A stretch of DNA of 64,000 nt from Spirosoma taeanense (GCF_013127955.1 NZ_CP053435.1:3819001-3883000), one strand, 5' to 3'; positions 9,502 to 18,937 are shown, counted from the stretch's first letter. Notes: generated from the letters alone by a model not told the origin. Translations and numbers: made by a program.

Positions 9502-10758
9502 CTATCGTACGCTTCGATGTTTACTAGCTTTTAACAGTTGACGGATACCATTGAGGACTAGTCCGCTGCCGACAATGCCACCGCCGTAAACAGCGTAAAT
9601 ACCCGGTTGGGCATAATTGTTAAATGGCATAGATGCAGCTGGCGATTCGCCGGGTTGCTGAGAAAGAGTTTTCCAGATTGCGTATTCTGCATTAAGCGAC
9701 GTAAGCTGGCTCGTATAGTCATTATAATTACGTTGAAGCCAACTGTACCCGGCATAGCTGGCACCTAACGCAGCCGTTCCAGCAATAATCTGAAGCAAGG
9801 CTGTTAAGCGTCGAGTTGGAGCTATCTTACTGAAAGTCGAAATCGACCCATTAGGCGCTCTGAAAGCTAGATTTTGGTCGCTATTAGATAGGGTAATGCT
9901 GACAAAAGCTTGACTGGTATTATCAATCTTTCGGTACTGATAGAAACCCACCGGAACTTGTTCCGTAGTCGAACGGACAACATTAAGCCATCTGTTATCC
10001 CATTTGACTGTAACAGAGTCCTTACCTGTATTACTACTTCTATATAGAACCAGTTTACTGGCAATAGGCTTAGCCGGTCCAGTTGTTGTGACAACAACTG
10101 ACTTTGTCTCGCTCGTAAGCCCTTCGCCCGGTTGGAGGAATCCAAGACGCACAATATAGGTACGCCATTTACCGTCAATTTTCTGTACCCGCAACTCAGC
10201 AACGCGCTGCACCGTCTGGTAATAACTATCGGATTGACTGTTTTGAGGATCGATATACTTTCCGCTAAACGTTGACGTAAAAAAAGCCTTGATATATGGA
10301 TACGATTTGCCTTCGATAAGTGTTGTAATGAGCGCTGGAGAGAACTTGATTGTTGATGTATCGGACTTCGAATAATATATAGCCAAGTTTTTTAAGTACC
10401 GGTCTACCGGTAGGTCTGCGGTGTTTGTTGACGATGTATGCTTTGGGTCAATGTCATCTTCTATAACAATCGCATCATTATAAAAGAGCTGATTTGAGTT
10501 AGGCAGGTAACTATCTTTAATGGCTTTATCCAACTCAGCCTCGCTTGGAATTGTGGATGTTACAAGCTCCAATAATTCTTTTAGATTATTGATAGTAGTC
10601 TTAGCCTGGAAAGTAATTTCATCCCGGTCTCGTTTGGTAATGGTTGTATCGCTGTTGTTAACCTGAGCAACGTAAATCTTTTTAGCGCCATTCTGTCCTA
10701 GCACCGGCGTTCCGATCGTTATCAGGATTAGTAAAAAGAAGATAAACGTGTTTCTCAT
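9502..10758 (-). CDS. Exported protein with C-terminal membrane segments (418 aa)
   Basis: A signal peptide (about residues 1-21, ending VLGQ) is followed by a globular region of about 300 residues and two hydrophobic segments near the C-terminus (about residues 330-348 and 388-406). It may be tethered to a membrane by its C-terminus after export. The ATG overlaps the stop of the upstream YD-like lipoprotein gene as ATGA, which implies translational coupling. It precedes the T9SS substrate gene by 31 bp. I do not recognise a domain family. Confidence 0.75.
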   Translation of the reverse strand: MRNTFIFFLLILITIGTPVLGQNGAKKIYVAQVNNSDTTITKRDRDEITFQAKTTINNLKELLELVTSTIPSEAELDKAIKDSYLPNSNQLFYNDAIVIEDDIDPKHTSSTNTADLPVDRYLKNLAIYYSKSDTSTIKFSPALITTLIEGKSYPYIKAFFTSTFSGKYIDPQNSQSDSYYQTVQRVAELRVQKIDGKWRTYIVRLGFLQPGEGLTSETKSVVVTTTGPAKPIASKLVLYRSSNTGKDSVTVKWDNRWLNVVRSTTEQVPVGFYQYRKIDNTSQAFVSITLSNSDQNLAFRAPNGSISTFSKIAPTRRLTALLQIIAGTAALGASYAGYSWLQRNYNDYTSQLTSLNAEYAIWKTLSQQPGESPAASMPFNNYAQPGIYAVYGGGIVGSGLVLNGIRQLLKASKHRSVR

Positions 10759-11690
10759 ATGCAGTTGGTGTAAACAATATTCTGTCGGGCTCCGTCGCTT
10801 CTGGCATAGCCTAATGTATAGCCCGTTTTCGTGTATGTGCGTCTGTATTCGAACTTCTGATTCTGAACGAAACGTCCGTTTTGCGTTTGCACGATTGTGT
10901 TCGCTATTAGATTGTGAACGAAGGTATGCCCGCCAAGATCGGGTGATGGGATACCGCGAAACTGGAGTTGTGTTTTATTCCAGTAGGGATAGTTATCGTA
11001 GGAGTATGTACGCATTATCTGACTACCGGCTAATGCGGTAGAGTCACTTACAAGCTGCCCCTTATTATCAAACTGATAAGCTATTGTAGTTCCGTTATTT
11101 AGTATCCGCTTCGTGATTTTCCCGTTGGTGACAACCGCTGTTGTCGTTCCTGCTTCGTTAACTTGTACTAGCTTACCAGTACCGTCGAAGGTATAGCTCC
11201 GAACGGGTTGTTGCTGCGCGTTGGTCTCGACGTATGTTTTTAGCTTACCGTTTTCGTAGGTATATTTAGTATAGCCAAGCGTTTGTCCTGAAAGAGCATT
11301 GCCTATGGCCACTTGCTGGATAAGCCCGTCCTGGTAAGTATAGATATAGCCTTTACTATCCCGTGTCGAACTCCCCCCCGCTGTGTAAGCCGTCGTTTGA
11401 TCGACCTGGGAAACCAGATAATGGTCAGCCGAGTACGTAAAATTCTGTCGGCTATTGGTTGTCATGATACCGTTTGTCCATTGGCGATACGTAACCTCCT
11501 CAACGTGACCGAAGCCATTATAGATGTAAGTTGTTGTATCACGGATACCTTCGTTGACGACAGCGATTCGGTATATCTGGCAAGTTCCAGGAATGGCAGA
11601 CTTTGGTATAATCGGCTCCTGGTGGCACCCGATAGCACCAGCCAGTAGAATAAAGCTGAGAAAGAGCCTGGTTGAATAATGTTTTTTCAT
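10755..11690 (-). CDS. Lipoprotein with YD/RHS-like beta repeats (311 aa)
   Basis: A lipoprotein with a lipobox ending at Cys22 (AGAIGC). The body consists of repeating beta-hairpin units of the form YxYxNGxxxxV and YTYENGKLK, TFDGTGKLV, YQFDNKGQLV, similar to YD repeats of RHS-type and related Bacteroidota surface lipoproteins. Such repeats form wound beta sheets that bind carbohydrate or line a shell; here the chain is short and lacks an RHS core or toxin domain. Both ends show ATGA overlaps with neighbours, so it is translated as part of the operon. Confidence 0.75.
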   Translation of the reverse strand: MKKHYSTRLFLSFILLAGAIGCHQEPIIPKSAIPGTCQIYRIAVVNEGIRDTTTYIYNGFGHVEEVTYRQWTNGIMTTNSRQNFTYSADHYLVSQVDQTTAYTAGGSSTRDSKGYIYTYQDGLIQQVAIGNALSGQTLGYTKYTYENGKLKTYVETNAQQQPVRSYTFDGTGKLVQVNEAGTTTAVVTNGKITKRILNNGTTIAYQFDNKGQLVSDSTALAGSQIMRTYSYDNYPYWNKTQLQFRGIPSPDLGGHTFVHNLIANTIVQTQNGRFVQNQKFEYRRTYTKTGYTLGYARSDGARQNIVYTNCI

Positions 11691-13030
11691 TGAGCTGTCC
11701 TTAATTTTAATGATACCCGCCGGTTAAGCGCTCTATTATCTTCAGTATCATTAGGTGCGATGGGCTGACGGCTGCCAATGCCATCTTTTGTCAGTAAGTT
11801 TTCGGCGACACCCAGGTTGGCTAAGAATCTTGCCGTGACAAGCGCCCGGTATATGGACAGAGTCTGATTAATTTGGGGGTTGCCTACATTGTCAGTATGG
11901 CCAGTAATCTGAAGCGTGTACGCTGGATGACTTTTCATATATTGAGCTATCTGCCGTAGTACATCCTGCGAATCGGGACGTAGCTGGTAGCTGCCCTGCT
12001 CAAAATAAATCATGGGTAACGAGTCAGGAAGCGTCATCAACGGTTCTACTGTTGCCTTAACAGCCACGGGTACCGACGGGGAAACGGGTGCAGGTGTCGA
12101 TACTGGATTCATAGACGGTTGGTCAACCGACATATAATTTAACCCCGTGTTCAGGTGAACCGGTTGGCGGATTACCTGAACACCGTAGTTTACCACCAAT
12201 TCATACGGCCCTGGGCTTAAATCGTAGGCTACGTACTGATGCGGGTAGCCTGTCATAGCTACCAAGGCAACAGTTTTTGCTTTTGTTCGTAATTCACACC
12301 GCGTTGCTTCGGGCGCATTAACAGAAAACAAAGTCAATTCACGCTGCAGCCGTATTTCATGGCGTAGAAATTGTCCATTTAACTGCTCAACAATCAGATT
12401 GCCATCGTAGGGTTGATAGCCAATGGAGCGAATCTCTAACGCGATAATATCTTTCTGGTCAAAATCGCGCTGAAGCCAGCCTTGTGCGTTGGTGCCCAGA
12501 CAACGTTTCTCTCCCGTTTTCGTGTAGAAAAGGCAGACCGTAGCCGAAAGTGGTTTACCTTGAATCGCATCAGTAATCAGAAACGTATTATGCTGAACAC
12601 GGTTATTGTCCCTGACAGATTGGTCAGTTATACTGTCCGTTTGCACATAACTGGTCTGCTCCGTTTGCAGATAAGGCTTATCCTGATTCTGCCTATCAAC
12701 GGGTATTAAGGGGATTAGAACAGTAACAGGCATATTCTGCTGACTGGGGAACAGACGAATTGGAATAGTGTGTGATCGGTAACCGATTCGTTCGATATAC
12801 AGATCCGTTGTGCCACAGGGCAAGGCCGCCGAGAACGTACCCGATTGGCTACTTGTGCTTATCTTCTGCCGACCGTTAAGAGTTTTCGCCACTAATTGGG
12901 CTGCGTTTAGCGGCTGGTGAGTGGCAAGATCAATTAGCCTTCCCTGTAAACGAAAACACGATGAATCTACTTGCTGACCTTGTGCCAGCAAAGAAATTAC
13001 AGATAGCCATATCGTTAAGAATCTGATCAA
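11687..13030 (-). CDS. OmpA-family protein with carboxypeptidase-regulatory-like domain (447 aa)
   Basis: An exported protein likely anchored to peptidoglycan. After the signal peptide comes a CarboxypepD_reg-like beta domain (RLIDLATHQPLNAAQLV), a second similar segment in the middle, and a C-terminal OmpA/MotB domain of about 110 residues with the peptidoglycan-binding pattern ITGHTDNVG...NQTLSIYRA and the end NRRVSLKL. I chose TTG at 13030 because it gives a clean signal peptide (IRFLTIWLSVISLLAQG) 8 bp after the stop of the upstream gene; the ATG at 13084 would overlap that gene by 46 bp and add an odd N-terminus. The start choice is inference. The stop overlaps the next gene as ATGA. Confidence 0.8.
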   Translation of the reverse strand: MIRFLTIWLSVISLLAQGQQVDSSCFRLQGRLIDLATHQPLNAAQLVAKTLNGRQKISTSSQSGTFSAALPCGTTDLYIERIGYRSHTIPIRLFPSQQNMPVTVLIPLIPVDRQNQDKPYLQTEQTSYVQTDSITDQSVRDNNRVQHNTFLITDAIQGKPLSATVCLFYTKTGEKRCLGTNAQGWLQRDFDQKDIIALEIRSIGYQPYDGNLIVEQLNGQFLRHEIRLQRELTLFSVNAPEATRCELRTKAKTVALVAMTGYPHQYVAYDLSPGPYELVVNYGVQVIRQPVHLNTGLNYMSVDQPSMNPVSTPAPVSPSVPVAVKATVEPLMTLPDSLPMIYFEQGSYQLRPDSQDVLRQIAQYMKSHPAYTLQITGHTDNVGNPQINQTLSIYRALVTARFLANLGVAENLLTKDGIGSRQPIAPNDTEDNRALNRRVSLKLRTAQ

Positions 13031-13038
13031 GGGTATTC

Positions 13039-14208
13039 TTAGTATTGAGCAGATACACCAATAGAGCCCAGCAACAACCCCCACTTAACTTCGTCTTGTC
13101 CGTCTTCCGTTTTAACGTACCGTTCAAGTTTTACACGAACGTTCTTTTGAGTAATATCACTATAGACTGTATTATTCCCATAACCAACAAAGGTTTGCTG
13201 ACCCGTTATCACTCCGTAGTAGTTCCCGTCTGCAGCCTGAGAAAGCTCTTTGAGGTATTCTATTTGAGTCCACTGAATGTCAACGGACCTATAGTTTAAC
13301 CGCTTTAAGTTGGTCAGATAGGTTCGAATAGGATACCGACGTGAGCCGGGTTGGCTCTTGGAAGTTACTTCCATAGTAGCGGCTGGCATGAACAAGCTTA
13401 CAGCCTGGTCAATTGCCTGGTTTCTTTCGTAATCAGAGTACGATTTGTTTGCAATAATTTTCAGGTAAGAAGCAAATTCCTCTACCTTATCAAGAGCCTT
13501 TTTGCGGTAATACTGATAGTCTGCAGCGCTTAAGACCAGTTTATTAACCCTATTAATAGTAGATGACGTAACCGACGATGAACTAGGCTCCTCTGGTTGA
13601 GGAGGGGTTACCGGAACTGGATCAGTTCGGGTACCTGAAGTAGTAGTTATATTGGCTGGAGGTGAAAGCGTCTGTGGAGTAGCAACCAGTGGTTTTTTTA
13701 CGGTAGCCAGTAGTTGAGCAACTTCGCCTGCGTCCCGAATCAGGCTATGCCGTCCATCATTATAAAGGATGGCAATGAGCTCTCCCTTGGAGATTGAAGC
13801 TGATTTTCCCTCATTCGTCAGGTAGTTAACGATAGCATCATTCTCATACGAAATTTTTGCCGGAATGACTTCAAATGGAACAGCACGCAGCAAGAAGTCT
13901 TTATCCTGCCAGGCAGTTGCTGTCAAAAAAGTTTCCAGTTCTTTTTTGGCTTGGGTCTGATCAGCGCTGAGCTTTTCAATGACCAGGAAATTACCTTTCC
14001 TGAAAGCAACCAGTATGTTCTGCCTCTGGAAACTGTATGTGCTGAGCTTATCGCTCTGCTGCACGGTGAATGTAATCCGATCGTCGGCTATATCCGTAAG
14101 CCGTGCGTTGTCAAGTCGGTTACCATTCGCCGTATAAATTACTTCCTGAGCCAGAAGCTTAGATGTAATACCTACCAGCAAATATGTAAAAAGTAGAAGT
14201 TTTCTCAT
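13039..14208 (-). CDS. Exported protein of unknown function (389 aa)
   Basis: A signal peptide (cleavage after about residue 20, KLLAQ) is followed by a small beta domain (YTANGNRLDNARLTDI...ITF), an alpha/beta region to about residue 175, a Pro/Thr/Ser-rich linker (about 175-220) and a C-terminal domain of about 165 residues. Nothing in it points to catalysis. It is the second gene of the envelope operon, 16 bp after the first lipoprotein gene. The linker suggests two independently folded periplasmic domains. No family is recognised with confidence. Confidence 0.7.
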   Translation of the reverse strand: MRKLLLFTYLLVGITSKLLAQEVIYTANGNRLDNARLTDIADDRITFTVQQSDKLSTYSFQRQNILVAFRKGNFLVIEKLSADQTQAKKELETFLTATAWQDKDFLLRAVPFEVIPAKISYENDAIVNYLTNEGKSASISKGELIAILYNDGRHSLIRDAGEVAQLLATVKKPLVATPQTLSPPANITTTSGTRTDPVPVTPPQPEEPSSSSVTSSTINRVNKLVLSAADYQYYRKKALDKVEEFASYLKIIANKSYSDYERNQAIDQAVSLFMPAATMEVTSKSQPGSRRYPIRTYLTNLKRLNYRSVDIQWTQIEYLKELSQAADGNYYGVITGQQTFVGYGNNTVYSDITQKNVRVKLERYVKTEDGQDEVKWGLLLGSIGVSAQY

Positions 14209-14224
14209 GTAGTCTAGTTTAATG

Positions 14225-15043
14225 CTAGCGCATGGTTTGCACTAACTGATGAGTGGCATTAGCTATGAACAGTTCCAGTTCGTCCTGATCCAGTGTTTCC
14301 TGAGGTTTCCGACTGAGTTTCTGTAGTTGTCTCAACTCGCCTGGTTTTAACCAGGGGCTGTCAGTAAAATGTCCTCGGGGGCTCCCCTTTCTATACAATC
14401 CACGGCACCCATCCAGACAGGGAGTATAATGTATTTTATAGGAGCCAACTATTTCGTTGGTTTTGACATGAACCAGTTTAAATTCCACTGACGCGCCTAC
14501 AGTACGATAACCGTTTATCGGTTTTTCTTCGTCATCAGCATAACATACGTTAGTAGTATACCCAACCAGATTATCAATTCGAACAAGTTCAAGAATTAAA
14601 TCCGTATTGGTCAGCGCTGTTATCTTAGAGTAATCTATACTTTGATTATCATCGAGTACTTCATTGAATAAACCACGATCCCGAACGCTAAATCCCTCTT
14701 TAAAAAGCTGTTTCTCAATAGCATTATAGAGAGCGGTCTCATCGTATTGAGATTCAACATACTGTATTCTAGCCTTCGATCGTCCATTATTGATTTGCCT
14801 GACAACGACTGGATTTACCACCCCCGATTGTTGATTACCTGTGCCTTGGGTATTCGTTACGCCTTTACGGGTAATGGGGACCCTAAGCACAATTTTAGGA
14901 GATTTATTAACCAACATGATTTCGGTTAACACATCTGCAGAAACCAGTTCTGGTGGTTTCTGCGAGAAGCGTACTAAAGCTTTTTGGCTGCAGGCACTCT
15001 GAGTAAGTGAAGCAATCAACAAAAAGAAGTATCCGTATTTCAT
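14225..15043 (-). CDS. Lipoprotein, first gene of the envelope operon (272 aa)
   Basis: A lipoprotein with lipidated Cys18 (TQSAC). The central part (about residues 95-200) reads as an alpha/beta domain, with ALYNAIEKQLFKEGF followed by SVRDRGLF and a strand LILELVRI, reminiscent of the CsgG/FlgO-like periplasmic fold found in many Bacteroidota lipoproteins; this resemblance is tentative. A CxxxC pair is present (CLDGC). It is the promoter-proximal gene of the eight-gene minus-strand operon that runs to 4063. Confidence 0.7.
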   Translation of the reverse strand: MKYGYFFLLIASLTQSACSQKALVRFSQKPPELVSADVLTEIMLVNKSPKIVLRVPITRKGVTNTQGTGNQQSGVVNPVVVRQINNGRSKARIQYVESQYDETALYNAIEKQLFKEGFSVRDRGLFNEVLDDNQSIDYSKITALTNTDLILELVRIDNLVGYTTNVCYADDEEKPINGYRTVGASVEFKLVHVKTNEIVGSYKIHYTPCLDGCRGLYRKGSPRGHFTDSPWLKPGELRQLQKLSRKPQETLDQDELELFIANATHQLVQTMR

Positions 15044-15537
15044 CTTGTTTTTCAGTTGATATTAAGCCAATCCAACACCATATATATTTTATTGGCTCAA
15101 TAAATAATGCTTACAAGTCTATTCGCTCAACTCTTGTGCTATGCAAAAATAGATTTAAACATAGTCACAATTTTTTGGATTAGGGTACATTGTGCCCTAT
15201 TATCCCAATTGAAAGCGTTTCTAGAAACTTAATTTATTTCTCGGTAGACAAGCACTACCCTACTATTAAGCCCTTCATACCTATAGTAGCATAGCCTTAT
15301 ATATAGTAGGGCAAAAACTTACCTTATACGAATTCGTAGTGTACATCTATCATATGCTAGCTCATTATCCATGACGATGTATTATTGACTTGCATCAGCA
15401 AATATCTGATTACGCTAATTGAATCACTTTCAAATTGGGGACTAAGTCTGTCGTATTCGGGACATTCATCTAAATTCAATAGAGAATAGCATTACAATAG
15501 GATAGAATGTCCTTCTTAGCATGATGCCTCACTATAG
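15044..15537. other. AT-rich intergenic region upstream of the envelope operon
   Basis: About 490 bases with no convincing gene, clearly AT-rich compared with the mnmE side. It must hold the promoter for the minus-strand envelope operon. Several TAGTAGGG/TACTAT-like short repeats occur between 15240 and 15320, but they do not form a clear array. No RNA gene was recognised. Confidence 0.5.
15144..15170 (-). promoter_or_regulatory. Candidate Bacteroidota promoter of the envelope operon
   Basis: On the minus strand, TATTTTTG (15144-15151) matches the Bacteroidota -7 element TAnnTTTG. A TTG (15168-15170) lies 16 bases upstream, one short of the usual spacing for the -33 element. It is about 100 bases ahead of the first gene start at 15043. 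Assignment rests on the consensus only. Confidence 0.45.
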
Positions 15538-16920
15538 TTACTTTCCGATACAGAACTTGCTGAAAATGGAATCCAGAAGATCGTCGGTGGTGATCTGGCC
15601 GGTTAGCTCACCCAAGTGCTGAAGGGCTACGCGCAGGTCCATGGCAAGCCAGTCGGGGGTTGTGCCGGTGTCCAGCCCGTTTAGCGCCCGGGCCAAAGCT
15701 TCGTCGGTGCCGGTCAGGTGTTCGTAGTGGCGGGCGTTGGTCACTACGGCGCTGCCTGTCTGCACGGCTGCATCAGTCCGGACGCGAGCCGATAACGTAG
15801 ATTTCAGATCATCCAGATGCGTTTGCCGGGCGGCCGAAATCCAGACGATACGCTCGCCCGCTACTTCTTCCAGCACCTGGCGTTTGCCGTCTGACAGGGC
15901 GTCGAGCTTATTGCCTACCAGCAAATACGGCTTGCCTGATTCGCGTACGTCGGCAACGGCGGTTTGCAGTTCGTCGGGGGTAATGTTCTTGGCATCGAAC
16001 AGGTAAACGACCAGGGTGGCATCGCGCATTTTCTGCTGCGTTCGCTCGATGCCTATGGCTTCAATCTGGTCGGTGGCCAGCCGCAGACCTGCCGTGTCGA
16101 TCAGCCGGAACCGGATACCGTCAATGAACAGTTCGTCCTCAATTACGTCGCGGGTGGTGCCGGGAATATCCGACACGATCGCTTTTTCCTCGTTCAGTAA
16201 GGCATTCAGCAGGGTTGATTTGCCCGCGTTAGGCTTACCAACAATGACCGTTGGCACCCCATTCTTGATAACATTTCCCGCCGAAAACGATTCAATCAGC
16301 GGATGCAGCACCCGCCGAATATCAAGCATGAGTTGCCGAAGCTGATCGCGGTGCGCAAATTCAACGTCTTCCTCGCCGAAATCCAGTTCCAGCTCAACCA
16401 GCGCCACAAAATCAATCAGTTGCTGACGTAACGTTTTGAGCTGTTTGGAAAAACCTCCGCGCAGCTGGGTCAGAGCGGCCCGGTGGCTGGCGTCGGAGTC
16501 GGACGCAATCAGGTCGGCGACGGCTTCGGCCTGTACCAGATCAAACTGGCCGTTCAAAAAAGCACGCTGGGTGAACTCGCCCGGCCGGGCGAGCCGGACA
16601 CCTTCCTGGGTCAGCCGACGCAGGATTTGCTGGATGATAAACTCAGAACCATGACATGAAATCTCAACAACATCTTCTTTGGTGAATGATTTTGGCGTCC
16701 GAAATACCGTAACCAGCACCTCATCGATGATGCCGCCGTCGGAATTACGCAGCGTGCCAAAATGGGCGGTGTGGCTAGGCTGCTGGGTAAGATCTTTACC
16801 CCGAAAGATGCGGTTTGTCAGCTGGATAGCGCCCTCGCCGGAAACCCGGATAACGGCAATGGCTCCGATACCTGGGGCGGTCGCCAGGGCAGCAATGGGT
16901 TCTAACTGGAGTATAGACAT
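15538..16920 (-). CDS. mnmE: tRNA uridine-5-carboxymethylaminomethyl(34) synthesis GTPase MnmE
   Basis: MnmE works with MnmG to modify the wobble uridine (U34) of certain tRNAs, using GTP, methylene-tetrahydrofolate and FAD. The folate-binding N-terminal domain covers about residues 1-120. The G domain inserted in the helical domain carries G1 GKPNAGKST (228-236), G2 GTTRD (254-258), G3 DTAG (275-278) and G4 NKLD (337-340). The C-terminus ends FCIGK, keeping the catalytic Cys of the conserved CxGK motif. At 460 residues the length is normal. It is followed 50 bp upstream on the map by the MpaB-like gene on the same strand. Confidence 0.97.
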   Translation of the reverse strand: MSILQLEPIAALATAPGIGAIAVIRVSGEGAIQLTNRIFRGKDLTQQPSHTAHFGTLRNSDGGIIDEVLVTVFRTPKSFTKEDVVEISCHGSEFIIQQILRRLTQEGVRLARPGEFTQRAFLNGQFDLVQAEAVADLIASDSDASHRAALTQLRGGFSKQLKTLRQQLIDFVALVELELDFGEEDVEFAHRDQLRQLMLDIRRVLHPLIESFSAGNVIKNGVPTVIVGKPNAGKSTLLNALLNEEKAIVSDIPGTTRDVIEDELFIDGIRFRLIDTAGLRLATDQIEAIGIERTQQKMRDATLVVYLFDAKNITPDELQTAVADVRESGKPYLLVGNKLDALSDGKRQVLEEVAGERIVWISAARQTHLDDLKSTLSARVRTDAAVQTGSAVVTNARHYEHLTGTDEALARALNGLDTGTTPDWLAMDLRVALQHLGELTGQITTDDLLDSIFSKFCIGK

Positions 16921-16971
16921 GTCTGTGTAGGATCACTGTGCGCGTTTGCCAACCTCCAGGCCATACGGGCT

Positions 16972-18009
16972 TCACAGCGGAAATGTATTCGGGAAAATGG
17001 GCAGTCGATTGACGAGTCCCGCCAGTCGGGTTTCGACTGGCGCTTTTGGTACGGCAAGCCAGTCGGCATACTGATCGCCCAAGAAGAAACGCATTTCCCC
17101 GGCTGCCAGGTTCCGGACTGATTCGGGCCGGTCCTGTTTACTTACCGCGGCAATGGCGTTTAGCAGCGCCTTAGTCAATCCCGCACCCGCTTCCGAAGGC
17201 GCAAACTGGCGTTGGGCAATGGTTTGGTCCAGTCGGTATGCTTCCCGCAGATTTTGGGGGAGTAACTCTTCGGCAACGCCATTGAGATAGCCGATGACAT
17301 TGATATGGTGCAGGTATTCCTCCTCATCCTGCTCCGTTGGCAGCTGGGTAGCCAAACTCTTCCCTATCTGACGCAAGCCCCGCAGGACAATGTAGGAAAA
17401 CGCCAGGTTGGTTCCGGCCATATCTTCCTGGTTGACAGGCATTCCCCAGGCGTCGTTCCAGCGGCCACTGTGCAGCGAGAACCAGCGGGCTCCGGCATGG
17501 ATCAATCGAATTTTGAGGGTTCGGGCAATGGCCTGGCCACTCGCCCACTCCTTCGGGTTATTCACGGCAAAGACCCACTCACCGGTTTCCTGCAAACGTC
17601 GGCTGGTATCGTTCTTAATCCGTTCAGTTAGCCAGAGCACTTGGGCTCCGTTGGCACCGAGGTAGCAGTAGGGCAGTGAAAAGCAGCCTAACGTCAGGCC
17701 AATAAGCCCCGCCTGTTTGCGAAAAAACGCCATTCCATGCTGCATCCGCTCCGGATCAGCCCATAAAGGCAGGTTAGCGTAATTGACAAAAAAGGATTGA
17801 ACGACAGCCGGCTGCTCATCCAGCGCAAAATCCCTGGTATCGGTCAGCCAGCCCATTAGTCGCCGTAAACCGACTGAACCGCTGTCGTCAACAACAGCCG
17901 CAATGACCGCATCGGCGGGTTCATCGCCCTGCTGCCGGTAGCGACTTAATAAAGCATCAGAAAACGTTCGGGATGACTTAATGCGGGTTAGCATCGGGCG
18001 GTTACTCAT
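16972..18009 (-). CDS. Oxygenase MpaB family protein (DUF2236)
   Basis: A 345-residue protein of the DUF2236 family, which includes the fungal MpaB oxygenase and the haem-containing latex clearing protein. The family core is visible as Arg168-xx-His171-xxx-Arg175 (KIRLIHAGAR), where the His is a candidate haem ligand, and NQEDMAGT at 193-200. No signal peptide is present, so it is probably cytoplasmic. It is codirectional with mnmE, 51 bp away. The substrate is unknown. Confidence 0.8.
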   Translation of the reverse strand: MSNRPMLTRIKSSRTFSDALLSRYRQQGDEPADAVIAAVVDDSGSVGLRRLMGWLTDTRDFALDEQPAVVQSFFVNYANLPLWADPERMQHGMAFFRKQAGLIGLTLGCFSLPYCYLGANGAQVLWLTERIKNDTSRRLQETGEWVFAVNNPKEWASGQAIARTLKIRLIHAGARWFSLHSGRWNDAWGMPVNQEDMAGTNLAFSYIVLRGLRQIGKSLATQLPTEQDEEEYLHHINVIGYLNGVAEELLPQNLREAYRLDQTIAQRQFAPSEAGAGLTKALLNAIAAVSKQDRPESVRNLAAGEMRFFLGDQYADWLAVPKAPVETRLAGLVNRLPIFPNTFPL

Positions 18010-18094
18010 GTCTAGAGGTAACGCGGGGTCTAACGAATTGGTTTGTCGGGGACACCGGCCGAAGCAGCTTTGTCCTTCGACCAGTTAGTCCAAA

Positions 18095-18856
18095 TCAAAG
18101 CTTGATCTGCAAGCCATCGTACCCTAGGCGAATGCTGGGTGGGAGCTCTTTTTCAACTTCACGGTGCATACCCAGTTTGTGGCTGATATGCGTGAAATAA
18201 GTCCGGTCGGCGCCGATACGCCCGGCCATGGCAACCGCCTGATCGAGGGTGTAATGCGAAATATGGGGCTGGCGTTGCAGCGCGTCGAGGACCAGCACCT
18301 TTGTGCCGTAGACTTTTTCCAGCTCTTCGTCAGAAATATAATTGAGGTCGGTCAGGTACGTAAAGTCGCCGACCCGAAAGCCGAAAACGGGCAGTTTGTG
18401 GTGCATCACTTCAATAGGCACAATCTGCACACCCATCACTTCAAAAGAGGTATTGGTAATCTCATGAGCCCGGATTCGAGGGATGCCGGGGTACTTGTGC
18501 TCGGCAAACACATAGGAAAATTCGCGCTCCAGCTGCGTCAGCACCGACTGGCGGGCGTAGATGGGCATGTCGTGTCCAGACCGGAAGTTATAAGCCCGAA
18601 CCTCATCCATACCGGCCGTATGATCTTTATGCTCGTGGGTGAACAGGACCGCGTCGAGTTGCTTCAGGTCCAGCCGGAGCACCTGCTGGCGAAAATCTGG
18701 GCCGGTATCGATAACAAAACTGCGGCCTTCTACAGAAATATGGACGGACGACCGAAGACGCTTGTCCCGATAGTCTACTGAGCGACATACCGCACATTCG
18801 CACCCAATTAACGGCACTCCCGACGACGTTCCTGTACCCAGCAGTGTAATGACCAT
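18095..18856 (-). CDS. MBL-fold metallohydrolase, PhnP-like
   Basis: A metallo-beta-lactamase-fold phosphodiesterase or hydrolase of 253 residues. The metal motif HEHKDH is at 74-79 and a zinc-binding CxCxxC cluster at Cys19, Cys21, Cys24 is typical of PhnP-type enzymes that open cyclic phosphodiesters. I chose the ATG at 18856, which gives MVITLLGTGTSSGVP as the natural first strand; the longer in-frame ORF reads through an 8-bp-repeat element and is not protein-like. The gene lies 85 bp from the MpaB-like gene. The absence of other phn genes here means the true substrate is open. Confidence 0.85.
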   Translation of the reverse strand: MVITLLGTGTSSGVPLIGCECAVCRSVDYRDKRLRSSVHISVEGRSFVIDTGPDFRQQVLRLDLKQLDAVLFTHEHKDHTAGMDEVRAYNFRSGHDMPIYARQSVLTQLEREFSYVFAEHKYPGIPRIRAHEITNTSFEVMGVQIVPIEVMHHKLPVFGFRVGDFTYLTDLNYISDEELEKVYGTKVLVLDALQRQPHISHYTLDQAVAMAGRIGADRTYFTHISHKLGMHREVEKELPPSIRLGYDGLQIKL

Positions 18857-18860
18857 ACGA

Positions 18861-18937
18861 AGCGAAAGAGTGAACGAGCGAAAGAGTGACTGGCTCATGC
18901 AGAACATTCGCTCGTTCACTCTTTCATTCTTTCGCTC
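18861..18937. repeat. Octanucleotide-repeat inverted element, copy A
   Basis: A spacer element built from 8-bp units of the form GAGYGAAN. Perfect 18-bp arms, GAAAGAGTGAACGAGCGA at 18864-18881 and its reverse complement at 18908-18925, enclose a 26-base loop; further degenerate units extend to 18890 and 18937. It lies between the response-regulator gene and the metallohydrolase gene, both on the minus strand. It would form a strong hairpin in their transcript. Similar elements occur near 35.7 kb and 41.1 kb. Confidence 0.8.

Noticed and set aside
15044..15537. Short TAGTAGGG-like motifs as a CRISPR or iteron array
   Set aside because: The units are too few, too short and not evenly spaced.
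18856..18919. N-terminal extension of the metallohydrolase from 18919
   Set aside because: The extra residues are encoded by the 8-bp-repeat element and precede the natural first strand of the fold.
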